From: Chara braunii
Lineage: Eukaryota; Streptophyta; Charophyceae; Charales; Characeae
Length of the DNA stretch: 64,000 bases
Reading direction: 5' to 3'
Assembly (NCBI GenBank): GCA_003427395.1
Contig: BFEA01000563.1
Coordinates: 511,939-575,938 of the forward strand
In this document: positions 53,181-64,000 of the stretch, piece by piece
Layout: the number at the start of each line of letters is the position of its first letter
How positions within the stretch are numbered: position 1 is the stretch's first letter
Made by a program: the position numbers and the translations under genes
Notes under the pieces: model-generated
What the model saw: the letters and a program-made list of their open reading frames with translations, nothing else
What the model was told of the DNA's origin: nothing
Database searches by the model: none

Positions 53181-54759
53181 ATGGCAGAGGTAGAATTGGT
53201 GTTGGATGGACGGTTTAAGCAGTATCAACAGAATGGGCTGCGCGATTGCTATGGAGAGGAGGCGGGAAAGTAGCGAGGAGAGGGGAGTTCGGTAAAGTGT
53301 GAAGGAAAGGAACACGTAACGGCGAGTGAGGGCATGACCACAGTTACCTAGCTGCTCATACTCACACGGGGCACGGCCCGAGTCGGTCAAGCTCCCCCAG
53401 TTGCGGTGGTCGATTCCACCATGCGACTTCTTGAAGGGGGCGTCGTCATCAACCCTCGTGGTGACGTCTCAATCCGCCCTGGCGAGTGAATCAGGCCGGT
53501 GGTGTGGACAAGGCGACTAACAGCAGCAGGTGGAGAGGGAGAGTACCTACCTGGGGCTGGCGGTACGGGGCGAACTGAAAGCTGAGCTCCGACACGGAAC
53601 CTTCGAAGAGCTGGGAGAGTTGGCAGTGTATCTGCCCATGAAAGCTTCATTTACATCTCACTTACTACTCGTGGTGTCGATCCTTCGTAGTGCTTATCTC
53701 CCCACTCATCAGTATGTGTTTCTATAGTAGGGGTTCCTTCGTTGCAATTCACACAACTCCCTTAGTTGGGGAGTTCACCCTGCTGAACTCCGAAGAGTGT
53801 AGTTGTACCCTGTAGCTGGTGGACCCAAGTTTCTGAGTGTTTGACAGGGTCGAGGTTTTACTACTTTCGGGGCGGCACTGTTGTTGTTATGGGGGCTGAT
53901 GCTGGTGGAGGGGGGATTCTATTGTCCATGTTCTTTATGTGGGCTTCGGGTTGCCAGTCTCTCGTTCCATCAGTCCCGTTGTGCCTGCTATCCGGCATTC
54001 TTATAGGAATGGGGGCGATGCGATGACATTATGCACAGCTCTCCACAGGATGAACCTTCCCAACCTCTTGAGTGATATGTGTTTATGGGTGTTATCTCTG
54101 ACATGCGGGCGCACTTGCACCGTGAGCTGCCAAGTGTAACTCTACTTCGTCAAAGATGATTCAGCTGGGTTTTGTCTTCAGCTCTGGTGCACACACACTC
54201 CTTGCATCCCACACAAAATGAAAATTATCAGCCCTGTTAAAACTGTATGGAGGCATATTGATGAATAGGACTTTCCTCGACGTGTGTATGTTCCTTACCT
54301 TAAGTGTCTAAATTCACTTGAGGAAGTCCCTAGTGCCGGTTGGGTCATGAGCACGCTGCCTCTGGTCTGAATCTGTGCACTATAGCTTTTCCTTTTTTTT
54401 TTTTTTTTTTTTTTTGTCTTCTTCTTCTCAGTCTTCCCTCCGGCTTCCTGCTTGTCCTTACCACATTCCTCCCCTCTCGATTTTGCATCTGGACAGCCTC
54501 CATGGTCCTCGAGGGTTCTCTGTTTGTCCTTCTCGGCTCTGTTCTGGCAATTGGAATTTTTGGTGAGCACACCTTGTCAACCCAAGCCTAGGGAGTGCTT
54601 GTATTGGCAGTTGGGGCGTGTGAACAGAAGGGGGCGGTACAGCGGGTTAGCACTTGTTGTCCAAACCAACTAGCGGTGGCCTAGGAGTTCATTGAGTGTT
54701 CTACTACCCATCACTGTTATTTTGCTAGGCTTGACCTTTAGGCACTACTGAGGGCAGGG

Positions 54760-56640
54760 CGCTGTTCCCCACTGAGGACCGCTGCTGGGCGCAGAGCATG
54801 CTGCTGCTACGGTGGCTGTACCGCTACTTTTCTCAGAGGCCGCGGCTACAGACTGAGTATTGCTGAGCCTTATTGGGCTGCTGCGACCATCCAGTTGGGG
54901 GCCGTAACAGTACTACCGCTGCTGATGTGACACGGGCTGAGTATGAAGACTGCAAGCATGCTGCTGTTTCCGCGTGTTTGCTAGCCGTCACCAGAGGCCA
55001 CCACCAGGACGTGACGGTGTACGGTGTCCTGGTTCCGTTGGGCATTGCGGCGGCACGCAGTTGTAGTGGTTTGCGGTGCCTCACACTGCGTATTAGTGCT
55101 GGAAACTGGCGGTGGGATCTGTTCAGACACAGTCAGTGAAAGATACGTAACGAGGCAGCGATCTGGGGCAGGAGCAAGGAGGGCAGCCGGAGTTAAGAGG
55201 GGAGAAGCAGGTTGTGGGGCGGCGGTAGCCGCCGCTGCTCTTCTAATATAGGCTGTTGCTGTGAATGCGAACTGCGGCCGCCTGTTGACTGCTGTCGTTA
55301 CTACTGGTCGCTGCGGTGTGCTGGTGTTGGAGAGCTGCTGTCTCAGTGAGTGGGTGGTTGCTGCCAGGACAGGCTACGACAGTACGCAGCCTGCGCTTTA
55401 TTGAGCTTTTGATGGACTGAGCCACCGCCCTCTTGCTACGCACCCCGTACCCTGCTGGTCTGAGTATCCCACTGTACGCCGCTGTTGAGTTCCTTTCCCC
55501 CTATGTAGCCACTGGCCTTTGAAGTTGTATACTTGGAGGGCGCTCGCTGCCGCGGGTTCCTAGTAACGGTCGCAAGGTGGACTCGAGGGTGATGACGAAC
55601 TGTAGAGACGGACTGCAGCCGAGGGCAGCCAGCGGAGCACGGCTGCTGTATGTAACTAAGTAGGTTTCCTGCAGTTGGATTGGGCTGCTGCAGGTTCGTA
55701 AGGGAGTGCTGTTGTCCTTCTGGAAAGCCGCTGCTGGTAGACCTTGCCACTTCGACAGCAAGCTGCGTTTTTTTACTACAGCTACCAGGTTGCTGTAGGA
55801 GCTGCAGAGTTACTGTTTAGATGTAGCCACAAAAATTACTGTGCTATTTGTGCTCTCGGTTGCAGTTACAGGTAGCGACTGTCCCCCTACCACAGCTGCC
55901 TAAATTAGCACTATTGCAGGCTTGCTGTGTATTCTGTTGCGAGTTTCGCTGCTGCGCTGCGTATTCGGCTGTGGTACCGTTGTACGTTGTTGTAGGTTGC
56001 TGGGCAGTTGCTGAGTTTGGTGGGCCTGGGGCTGCATGGCTGGTTTTGCTGTACGTTTGTGGTACAGTGCACCTAGTTTCTGCTGCTGAACAACTGTACT
56101 AACCACAACACACAGTGCTTGTTGCCATACTCGGGGTCTTGTTGCTACACTCGCTGTACTGTACTGCATGATATTTGTACTATATTGAGGTTCGAATAGA
56201 GCGCAGCAAATGGGTAGTATTTGAACACAGTCCCTTGAAACCTGCGTAGCAGCCACGCGGTCAAGGAACAGGGTGTTACTGCGGGCTACGCATTCGGCTG
56301 CACATAGTTCTGAGATCCTGCTGTAGGAGGGGCTGTTGTAGTAGCTAGGGCGTTGCAGCAGAACAGGGCCCTGTACTTGCTAGACACTACTGCTGTACCG
56401 GATGATATCCCTCGCTGCGTGTCGCGACAACATTTGCCTAACAAGGGAGGGCACAGGGAGAGAGGGGAGTGTGGTGTCCTTGGGAGTAAGGCCAAACTTA
56501 GCAAGGGGAGGGGCTATGGCTGCGACATGGGGGACTGTAGATTCCGGTGTGGAGGACGGCAGAAGTGTTCCAGTTGCTACAATGGATTAGTTTCTTAGGC
56601 TGGGGCGGTTATTGCTGCATGTGCACTGTTCTGTATGCTG
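54760..56640. repeat. CTGCTG/TGCTGTAC-rich degenerate region
   Basis: Words such as GCTGCTGTAC, TGCTGCTACGG and GCTGTACTGTACTGC recur irregularly over nearly 2 kb in copy B. It yields Cys/Ala/Val-rich frames on all strands, none with a recognisable domain. Confidence 0.5.
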
Positions 56641-56824
56641 CTGCAGTACAGAGCACTGGTCGGCGCTGCTGTTGAGCGGAGCAGTGTTCATCGTCGTGCG
56701 CCATTGCCATGCGCCAGTCATGTTCCTTCTTACGGCAGGGTTGGTGTTGCGACTTGGAGAGCCTGTCGGGGGACTTGTGCGTTGCGTTCTAGTTCTGGTT
56801 CGATCCGTCTTCTGCTGTGTTTTC

Positions 56825-57095
56825 CTGGCCATCATTGCGGGGCCCTCAGGAGTGGAAGACTTCAAGACCCTCTCACTGGGAGTTTGAGTGTCCCCTCCTT
56901 GAATCTCGAGAGCCTAATCTTTCTAACGTCTATCCTTCCTACTCTCAGTCTAGTCTGTGGTTACGAGAGGAAGGCGGCAGGCGGGATTGAAACCCGTAGG
57001 ACCGCGCCAAGGCCTTTGTGGGAGATTGACCCACCGATTGCGGGAGCTCTGCCGGAGCCCAGGCGGGGTTCTGGAGGCAGGGAACTTCATGTATA
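56825..57095 (+). repeat. Conserved block shared by copies A, B and C
   Basis: Matches 10335-10590: GCGGGGCCCTCAGG, GAGAGGAAGGCGGCAGGCGG, GATTGAAACCCGTAGG, CCACCGATTGCGGGAGCTCT, GGGGTTCTGGAGGCAGGGAA. The TA used as target in copy C is absent here (GCCCAGGC). Confidence 0.75.
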
Positions 57096-57329
57096 ATCTC
57101 GTTAACCCATGTGATCCCTTCCCCAACTTATTATCCCTGGGTTATCTGAAAGTTACTATGTAGGGGTATTACTTTTTACTTGTAATGTATGCCAGGACAT
57201 GCATTGTGAAAAGGTAAATGAACAGTTGTATATAAGTGTTCAGATAATCTATGAGAGAATTCAAGCAGAACGAACGGGGGAAGGTGGGATGAAGGTGTTA
57301 TGTATGCCTTGACCGGGTCAACCTAAGGC

Positions 57330-58250
57330 TGAGCTCCTCTAAGTTGATGTGGGCTCAGTGCTGTGTTTTATTTATGTTTGTTGGTTGATTGTATGATTTT
57401 GAGGGTTGGGCCTATCCTAAGTTGGACGGACCGGTCGCTGTTTTTTTTGGGGTTTCTGAACAAGAGGATGGGCACCCTAAGTTGGGAAGTCTCATAGTAC
57501 TGATGTTTTTTTTGTGGGTTGTTGAAAACAGGACTGAGAACACTCTAAGTTGCGTGGACTCAGTTCTGTGTATGTTTTCTTCTGAGGGGGACACAGGCAT
57601 GAGGTTGAGCATACCCTTAAGTTAGGGCAGTTCAGTCATAAGCCATGAACATAATGATCAACCAAAAGTATACAATTTTGATATGTATTATACGAACCTA
57701 TATGATCTGGCAGACCGGGCACCCTAAGTTGGGAAAGTCAGTCAGTAAGTCAGGTAGAACAAGAAGAGGAGAAAAGCTATGAAGAATACAATGAAGGTAA
57801 CCTGGGCAGGCTGAGTGTACCCTTAAGTTAGGGCGGCCTAGTGATATGCTCTTGTCGTTGATGTTTTGTAGGTTAGACGTACCCTTAAGTTAGGGCGGTC
57901 TGACCATTCATCGTTCGTGCTTGTTCTAGGCAGGTTAGGCACACCCCTAAGTTTGGGCAGCCTAATCCTATGCCCTATGTAACTTTGTGTAAGGATGGCT
58001 AGACATACCCTTAAGTTAGGGCAGTCTAGCCTTATGCCTCATGTCGTCAGTTTAAACAGAAGTCAGGCGTACCCTTAAGTTAGGGCGGTCTGGTCATATG
58101 TTTTATGACTAGAGTTTATCTGAAGTTGGGCATACCCTTAAGTTAGGGCAGTCAAGTTGTGCGTACTCTTACTTGTTTACTTAGGCAGGTTGGGCATACC
58201 CTTAAGTTAGGGCCTTGTCTGATCCTATGCCATAAGTAAGGGGGTTTTTA
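57330..58250. repeat. Tandem core array, copy B type
   Basis: About thirteen cores, consensus TACCCTTAAGTTAGGGCGGT then CTG, are spaced about 60-70 bp apart. The first few (57330-57550) are less regular (CTAAGTTG), and the later ones nearly identical. CCCTTAAGTTAGGG is close to a palindrome. The array occupies the same place as the copy A array but with a different consensus. Confidence 0.8.
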
Positions 58251-58589
58251 AAGGGAAGAACTGAATGATCTAACGAACTACTTGGGTAAATTGATGTGGG
58301 GTTGTGAGAGATTTATGTTTATGCATGTTTGTGGGCTTTCACTTGGGGCGTCTTCTCAATAGGATAAGTGTTGTAGATGCTCGCCAAGTGTTGGAGCCAT
58401 AGGTAGACTAGATGGATGATGGGAGGGAGAACTTGGGATAAAGGTAGGATTGACCCTGCTAGGGGTTAGGGTCAATGCTAGCCCACAGTCTCATCTAGAG
58501 GTTGTGTTGGCTATCATTGATCTTGAATCATCAAGCAGATGTCAAAAGTTAGTCCCAAGTATAGTTGCTTTGTCTTTTGGTTTTTTCAC

Positions 58590-58770
58590 TTCGTATAAAT
58601 CTTGGCAGCCTCTTGTTCCTACGGGAAGCGCTCCCGAAATTTCTACAAATCTGGAGGAGTTAGTCATTCTTAGACTCATAAAAATTCTGAAAAGACACTT
58701 TTCCTACGGGAAGCGCTACCGAAATTTCGTAGAATTTGGGGAGTTAGACTATTTTTCAGCTAGGAGTTAC
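58590..58770. repeat. Two units of the ~120-bp array
   Basis: CCTACGGGAAGCGCTCCCGA then AATTTCTACAAATCTGG, and CCTACGGGAAGCGCTACCGA then AATTTCGTAGAATTTGG, match the array at 11800-13130. Confidence 0.8.
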
Positions 58771-60039
58771 TTAGCAGATTCGTTATGATTAGAGGAGATA
58801 CTTAGTGACTTGGTACTAGTAGAGGAGTTAGCTTACGACTAGGGGGATGTTTTCCCCTTGGCACAAGCATAAGTAGTACGACTCGACCCCAATCCATCCT
58901 CAATACTCAACCTAAAGAGGCTTAGCCCTGGTGATTTTATTGTTCGTTGAGGTTTCACCCAGACTTTTATTGAATGGCCATTTAACAAAGGTACTGAGTA
59001 TTTAATTATGGTTGGTTGGCTGGAGGTTGGGGCTTGCATGGCTAAAGCAAGGGGTGTGAGTGTGGAGGTTGTTTGGAGTTGACTCCATGTAGTGCGTGGA
59101 TATTTGCTTTATTCTGTGGTATGATGGCAGGTATGTATGGAAAAGTCTCATGTGATTCATGCTGAGTGATGTTGCGTTGGATTCAGATGGGAAAACCACA
59201 TAACTGTCGTGAAAGTGAACTACCCCACAACCTTTCGGTTTGAGTGAGACTGTTCTATTTCCGCTTGGATAGCTAGGCGTACATTCAGGTAACCCCTATA
59301 GGGTTAATCCCAACGATTTCTTATCTGATGATATTAAGAGTACTTGTTTTCTATCCTCGTTGAAAATTATCTTGGTGGAACGATGAAGTTCCGGGCAGAA
59401 GGGTTAGCGTGTCGTCGGTGATGTGCCAGACAACTCACCACCGCTCCAAATCCCTTCCTGCCCTAGGGGTCGTCTTACCCCGCACCCTTTGGGACACCTC
59501 AGGGTGCAGAAGACGGAGAGACCCTCAGGCCGGTTTTGCGTCGTTAAAGGGTTACCTCCCTTAGCATGCGCTTCAACCAACGCCTGAGCATCGGAAATCA
59601 CCCCATGGCTCGGAAGAGGCCGTTTGGGTATGGGCACCGCATAATGCGCCGTCATCGCAGATACTCACGTAGAACTGCATAGTCAATTGGTGTGTGTGGG
59701 TACTGCGTCCGCGCGATCTTACACTAAGTCCATGCGCGCAGCACACTCTGATTCGCACTCTAAGAGTTATGGGTCAGGCGGCGAGACCAAAAGTGCGATA
59801 TGGCCAATAGACTCGGGGTTTTGGTATCGCGAAGCGACACATGCGCGAAGGACTAGTCCCAGTCGGCCTATGGGAGACCGTGTACGAGCCTCACCACCCC
59901 TGACATCGGATAGCCTACGAGCAGGACTTTGGGCCTCCTCCGCACGCGCGTTGTTTGGGTCTGTCTACCCCTTTCATTTTAGGAGGCCACCAAACTAATG
60001 AGAGTTGGAGGGAGTTTTCTTTTTGAATTTTTATGGTTG

Positions 60040-60865
60040 GATGTTATAGTCCGTGGCAACCGTCAAAGTCAAACCCCTTGATGTTTGACCGCCATGACAG
60101 TTTAAAGTTGTTTACTCAACCCCTCTACACAGGGTGCAGAAGAGGGTGTGAGCTTCAACCGCACATGGCGGTTATCCGGCGTTGAGAGATTACCCCTCGA
60201 TGCGCCTGTCAGCCAGCGCGAATGCTTGCGTGCATCCGCATGGTTGGTTGATGTGACGAGGCCATGCGCTCGCACGACTCTTATAGGGAAGTCCAGCGCG
60301 CGACACCTATCTGAATCTCGTCGCGTAAAGTTATGGGTCGGATACTGAAGGGACTAGGAGTTGTTGTATCGTGGCGTTGTTTGTGGTGGTTGTCTTGTGT
60401 GTGTTTCCATGTGTTATATGTGGGTAGATGTGAGAGTTGTGGCGTAACGCGTGGTGTGTGTAGTGCGTTCTAGTCGACCGGCGTCGAGTCGCGTTTGGGA
60501 CTTCAGCCCCCCAGTACGGCGATTCGCGTACGGGCTCGATTTTGGGCGTTTGACCGCGCGTAACCCCCATGCTACAGCGAACGAGAAACGCCCTCGGCTG
60601 GGCCACCTCTGCAATTGCATACGGAAAGCTTTCGCATGTGGTTCAGTAGCTCGGCAGGGATACACCCACCTAGGGGATGGTGACAGCTCCCACAGTTGGA
60701 GGTAGCGATGCCTCGCGTGACTCTATCCTGTCGTAGGGGTTCGCGAGAGGTACGGCTGGCGCACTCGGCCGGAGCGGCAAACGCTCTCCGCGAGAAGTCC
60801 TGCATAATCCTGCGTGACGCGGCCGGGAGGGTCCCCGTGCGGGACCGATGCGCTCGAGAACGTGC
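60040..60865 (+). repeat. Distal conserved blocks of copy B
   Basis: Match 13905-15005: GTCAAAGTCAAACCCCTTGA, GGGTGCAGAAGAGGGTGTGA, GTTGAGAGATTACC; then CTGAAGGGACTAGGAG, TAACGCGTGGT, CTAGTCGACCGGCGTCGAG, GAGAAACGCCCTCGGC, TGACGCGGCCGGGAGGG. Similarity ends near GACCGATGCGCTCGAGAA. 60870-61830 holds no recognised gene. Confidence 0.7.
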
Positions 60866-61879
60866 ATCACCAAAATTTCGGTGGCGATCTGCGCTTGGAT
60901 GGAAACGATCACGAACAACGCTGAAATCCTCAGTTACCAAAGCGAAGGCGACCAACAATGATTGTGGCAGAGGCGAGCGGTTATGATGACAAAAAAAATA
61001 ACCACTAACGTCGGAACGAGGATCCCGATGAGCAACAGCGGGACAACAATGGCGAGCAAAGTTTGAGACAGGTTGGCAGTCGTGATGATTAGGCATTAAG
61101 ACGAGCATAAGCAAAGCACCTGCTTCGCCACTTCACCCAGTGTGTTGTATATGAATAAATATTCCGCTAGAACATGGGAAGATACTTCATTACTCCAAGG
61201 TAACCTCTACTTTGCTCGGGCTAGTGTTAGGCCCAAGGCTCAGACGAGCAGCCGCACAATTCCATATAAGTGAGTGATATGTGGTGCGTGGGCCTACCAA
61301 ACGGCCCAATGCCACACCTTCGTCTACCAACCGACACCACGGCCGCCAAACGTCAGCACTCGCCACACGTGGGGCTTGGTTTTGCTCATAGCAATCGTGC
61401 ACATCACTTCTCACTCCAAAGTTGTACCTTTACCATTCAAGCAGCCAAAATCTCAAATTTCACCTGTGCTAACCTCCACTTGTGCACACTCTTGCTGAGA
61501 CTGTGAAATAATTTTTATTGGCGGTCAAACACAACCAAACGTCCTATTGCACCGAGTGCTACACGACTTTAAAGCCCCTTCAAACAAATCTCAGAATGAC
61601 CACCCTTAAAACATTGCGGCATTGGCAGTGAAGCTTGATGTCCGTCACGACAAATGCCCCCTACATGCACGCGTGCACGCCACAGTCAAATGTACCAACC
61701 AAAAGAAAAGATTATGTAATAAAAAAACAGAAACGTTAACCAACAAGTTTGTTGACTCATAATATCAACAAGAGAAATAAATTATGTATGAAGCTAGCCT
61801 TATGCCTCATGTCTCAAAACTGCACGGCCACACACCCCTTATTTATATATGAACACGCAGTTGGTCACAAAACGAAAAC

Positions 61880-61989
61880 TGGTCGTGGCTCGCGTGGCAT
61901 ACCCGAGTAAAAACTCGTTTTTGTCGCTTGCAAAAACCAGAGCAGATACCTTTGTAGGGGTATTCGCACCGACAATGGGCCCCTCAGGC
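61880..61989 (-). mobile_element. Inverted terminal fragment of the A/B family (fragment D)
   Basis: Read leftwards from 61989: TGTCGGTGCGAATACCCC then TACAAAGGTATCTGC, then TGCAAGCGACAAAAACGAG, then CGCGAGCCACGACC. It matches the copy A start at 7158-7265 and is truncated after about 110 bp. Confidence 0.7.
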
Positions 61990-62653
61990 GCATTAAACCA
62001 CATGTCCCCCTGACGTCAAAAACCTCGGGGTACCGGTAGTGCCGTTTCACGACGGGTACCGGTCGTACAGCGTGGAAAATCGAGCGGGCCTCCGTATGAA
62101 ATTTGCGAAAAAAAATGGAAATAAACCGAATCGGCGCTGCAAATATTTCACCCTCAAAATGATTTATTTTTTTTCTTATATTTTTCCCTGAAAGCTCACG
62201 ACCTAATCTACGGACCCTCAAATTTTCAGATATTTTCATGACTTCTTCTGAGCACAAAAAAGCGGCAAAGTTGCCGCTTGCAAAATGGCGGGATTGGACC
62301 CGTCGGCCTCCATACAACCCGACGTCTCCGTACAGGGACTGGGGTTTTCAGTGGCGGGGGGACCTGTGGTTTAAAATGTCAAGGTTCTCTCACGCGAGTC
62401 TGAGTGCACCATCATTGTATCCGAGAGACTTAAACGACCCCTCCTTTTGCCTTTCTTACTCTCCGTTTAGTCTCTTTGGTTATGAGAGAAAGGCGGCAGA
62501 CAGAATTGGAAACTCGTAATTCGTGTCAAGGCCTTTGTGTGAGGTTTGCCCCACCGATTGCGGGAGCCATATCGAACCTACCGTCTTAACCTGAAAACAA
62601 GGTACGTACCTTGTAAAACGAATTTTAGGGTGCAACTTTCCTGCGACAAGGGG

Positions 62654-62656
<3 letters not shown>

Positions 62657-62713
<57 letters not shown>
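62657..62713. repeat. (AT)n microsatellite
   Basis: Uninterrupted AT repeat inside the TIR element. Confidence 0.95.
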
Positions 62714-62717
<4 letters not shown>

Positions 62718-62837
62718 AATATTAGCCATAATATGATGAATAGGATGGGGCTGCAGCGTGAAGGTTTTTTTTTTTTTTTTTTTAAGGAACACATTAACTG
62801 CATTGCGTACTAACGATCCGACAACTCTATGCGTATT

Positions 62838-62840
<3 letters not shown>

Positions 62841-62897
<57 letters not shown>

Positions 62898-62905
62898 TGT
62901 GTGTG
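62841..62905. repeat. (GT)n microsatellite followed by (GA)n
   Basis: GT repeat with one TTTGTG interruption, then a short (GA)n, inside the TIR element. Confidence 0.95.
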
Positions 62906-63630
62906 AGAGAGAGAGAGAGAAGGAGCTAATGAGAGAGAATGAGAGAGAGTTACGTGAACAAGGCACACCTCGAATACAAGGTACGTACCTTGTATTCAAG
63001 GGTACCTTCTATTCAAAAATTTAACAACGATTTATGAGAACTAGTTTTTCGGACGTAACTTGAATACAAGGTACGTACCTTGTTTTCGGGTTAAGACGGT
63101 AGTCGAGATTCTGAAGGCGAAGAATTGTTAGGTATATTTCCTTTCTTTGTATGTGAACTCATTATACCTTAACTTTACACCCCTCTAGTTTGTCTGAAGC
63201 TTATGCATGCACTCCCTTTTTTTTTTTTTTTTTTTCCTTTTCATGACCTAACCCAGATTAAGTAAAGGAAATGCATGTTTGAAGATATCTAATTTGTTGT
63301 TTGAACTCATACAAAAGGGGAATAAACTGGGGGAACGTGGTTTTGTTTGCGCGTGACTGAGTCACAAAAGAGGCAGGTAATGTTTTTAAGATGATTGAAC
63401 TGACCGTTCGATTTATTTATGTTTTTTGAACGACCAAACTTTATTTATAAGATGAATGGTCTGATTTCTATGTTTTCTTGAGTTGTTTTCTCCACAACCA
63501 GACTATAAAATGAATGGTCTGGTTATTGTTTCTTTGGGGATCTTCGTGAATGATTTTCAGAGGGCATGCTTTGTTGCTAAGATGAATGTTCTACCCGTTT
63601 GTTTAATTTGGGTGATTTTTGAACAAACTC

Positions 63631-64000
63631 TGATCACATTTTTATGCAATGCCCATCAACAATATTGACCAGGGTGTGGTGGCAAATGGTTCAAGGGTAT
63701 CTGTGGCCGTGGGATTGGTGGACCATCTTAATGGGGCACTACCCGCCCTTCCAAGACAGCATCTTTGTGTCAAAAATATTTCATATGTCCCGAAGAACGA
63801 TTTTGTGGGTGTTCAAGTTGTGGTGGCAACATTGTGTTCTAACTTTGGACCAGGTACAGGTAGAAGGGGAAGAGAGGGTTGAACAATTCAAAACATACTT
63901 CCAACTGGAACTCTCACATAGGTGGAAAGCAACCACACAATCGCTCGACAACTTTCATCGCTCCAAAGACATTAGGAAACGGTTATTGCAGTTCTCTAGG
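63631..64000 (+). mobile_element. LINE ORF2 3' part, continues beyond window
   Basis: Same family as 35440-38919. It starts in the zinc-finger region (TTTTTATGCAATGCCC, as in FLQCPAT) and keeps one open frame from about 63805 to the window end, including KLWWQHCVLTLDQVQVEGEE and ELSHRWKATTQSLDNFHRSK. The tryptophan pair WW is intact where the 38.7 kb copy has a stop. Strong 5' truncation. It joins copy C inside its core array, so it inserted there. Confidence 0.85.

Larger units (their letters stand above)
51325..60865 (+). mobile_element. Large non-coding repeat element, copy B
   Basis: About 9.5 kb with no recognised protein. It begins with the family terminal motif (TGTCGGCCCGAATACCC then TTACAAGGGTATT) and follows the block order of copy A: T-rich module (52150, doubled), the 53030-53180 segment, the conserved block at 56825-57090, core array 57330-58250, two units of the second array at 58590-58760, the block at 58870-59100, and distal blocks at 60040-60240 and 60340-60865. 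Extra material relative to A includes a CTGCTG-rich stretch and 59300-60000. Boundaries are approximate. Classification (LTR-type derivative or other) is unresolved. Confidence 0.7.
62581..63099. mobile_element. 519-bp foldback TIR element with TA target duplication
   Basis: The left end CCGTCTTAACCTGAAAAC then AAGGTACGTACCTTGT mirrors the right end over about 35 bases with one mismatch. TA flanks both sides (62579-62580 and 63100-63101). The 18-bp palindrome ACAAGGTACGTACCTTGT occurs three times (about 62599, 62979 and 63068). (AT)n, poly(T) and (GT)n microsatellites fill the interior. No transposase. Copies A (10551) and B give the uninterrupted sequence. Confidence 0.85.
62340..63635 (+). 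mobile_element. Partial copy C of the large non-coding family
   Basis: 62350-62580 matches the conserved block of A and B (CTCCTTTTGCCTTTCTTACT, GAGAGAAAGGCGGCAG, CCCCACCGATTGCGGGAG). It is interrupted by the TIR element at 62581-63099 and resumes with GATTCTGAAGGCGAAGAA. From 63370 it has about four cores like CTTTATTTATAAGATGAATG then GTCTG. It ends where a LINE copy begins, at about 63631. Confidence 0.7.

Noticed and set aside
58000-58210. Telomere-like TTAGGG words
   Set aside because: They are part of the CCCTTAAGTTAGGG core and not tandem hexamers or heptamers.
57330-58250. CRISPR-like pattern of a ~23-bp core with ~40-bp variable spacers
   Set aside because: Eukaryotic context, imperfect cores, no cas genes, and homologous arrays with other cores in sister copies of the same repeat element.
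51083-61185. Shared motif like CTAGAACATGGGAAGATAC on both sides of copy B as possible LTR or target duplication
   Set aside because: Only about 20 bases match, it occurs at 51088, 51270 and 61161, and it does not abut the element ends.

Overview
This is eukaryotic nuclear DNA built almost entirely of repeats. No intact host protein gene is recognisable. The LINE reverse transcriptases carry a plant-type C-terminal zinc finger, the rRNA and U6 fragments are closest (from memory) to green-plant sequences, and two assembly gaps are present (27963-28087 and 44521-45225). These point to a repeat-rich streptophyte such as a charophyte alga or an early land plant. The placement is an inference and is not secure.

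Layout. 1-520 is a compound microsatellite. 1322-6320 holds a decayed LINE on the minus strand. 7158-15005 is copy A of a large element with no coding capacity, made of stacked tandem arrays and carrying a 28S rRNA piece. 15035-17240 is the 5' half of another LINE (zinc-knuckle ORF1 plus a repetitive purine/pyrimidine-biased leader). 17.8-24.7 kb is a field of small terminal-inverted-repeat (TIR) elements and two copies of the 3' end of a second LINE family. 24.7-26.5 kb contains an 18S 3' end, a 1.2 kb pyrimidine tract and a 28S fragment. 27.6-29.0 kb has an LTR-retrotransposon gag remnant abutting an antisense U6 snRNA-like sequence. 29.8-35.4 kb holds more TIR elements and SINE-like copies. 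Two 5'-truncated LINE copies of one family lie at 35.4-38.9 kb (plus) and 41.8-44.3 kb (minus). 49.5-50.0 kb has rearranged 18S and 28S fragments. 51.3-60.9 kb is copy B of the large element. 61.9-63.6 kb holds two further partial copies (one inverted), one of them interrupted by a foldback TIR element. The window ends inside a third copy of the main LINE family.

The most unusual thing is the large non-coding family (copies A, B, C and fragment D). The copies share a terminal hairpin motif, a set of conserved blocks in the same order, and internal tandem arrays whose cores differ between copies but are uniform within each copy. At the same position after one shared module, copy A carries 28S rRNA sequence and copy B carries a 5' U6 snRNA fragment in a 343-bp tandem duplication next to a TATA-like motif. 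This suggests a retroelement-like family that picks up structural RNAs. All positions and alignments were made by eye, and no database search was run.
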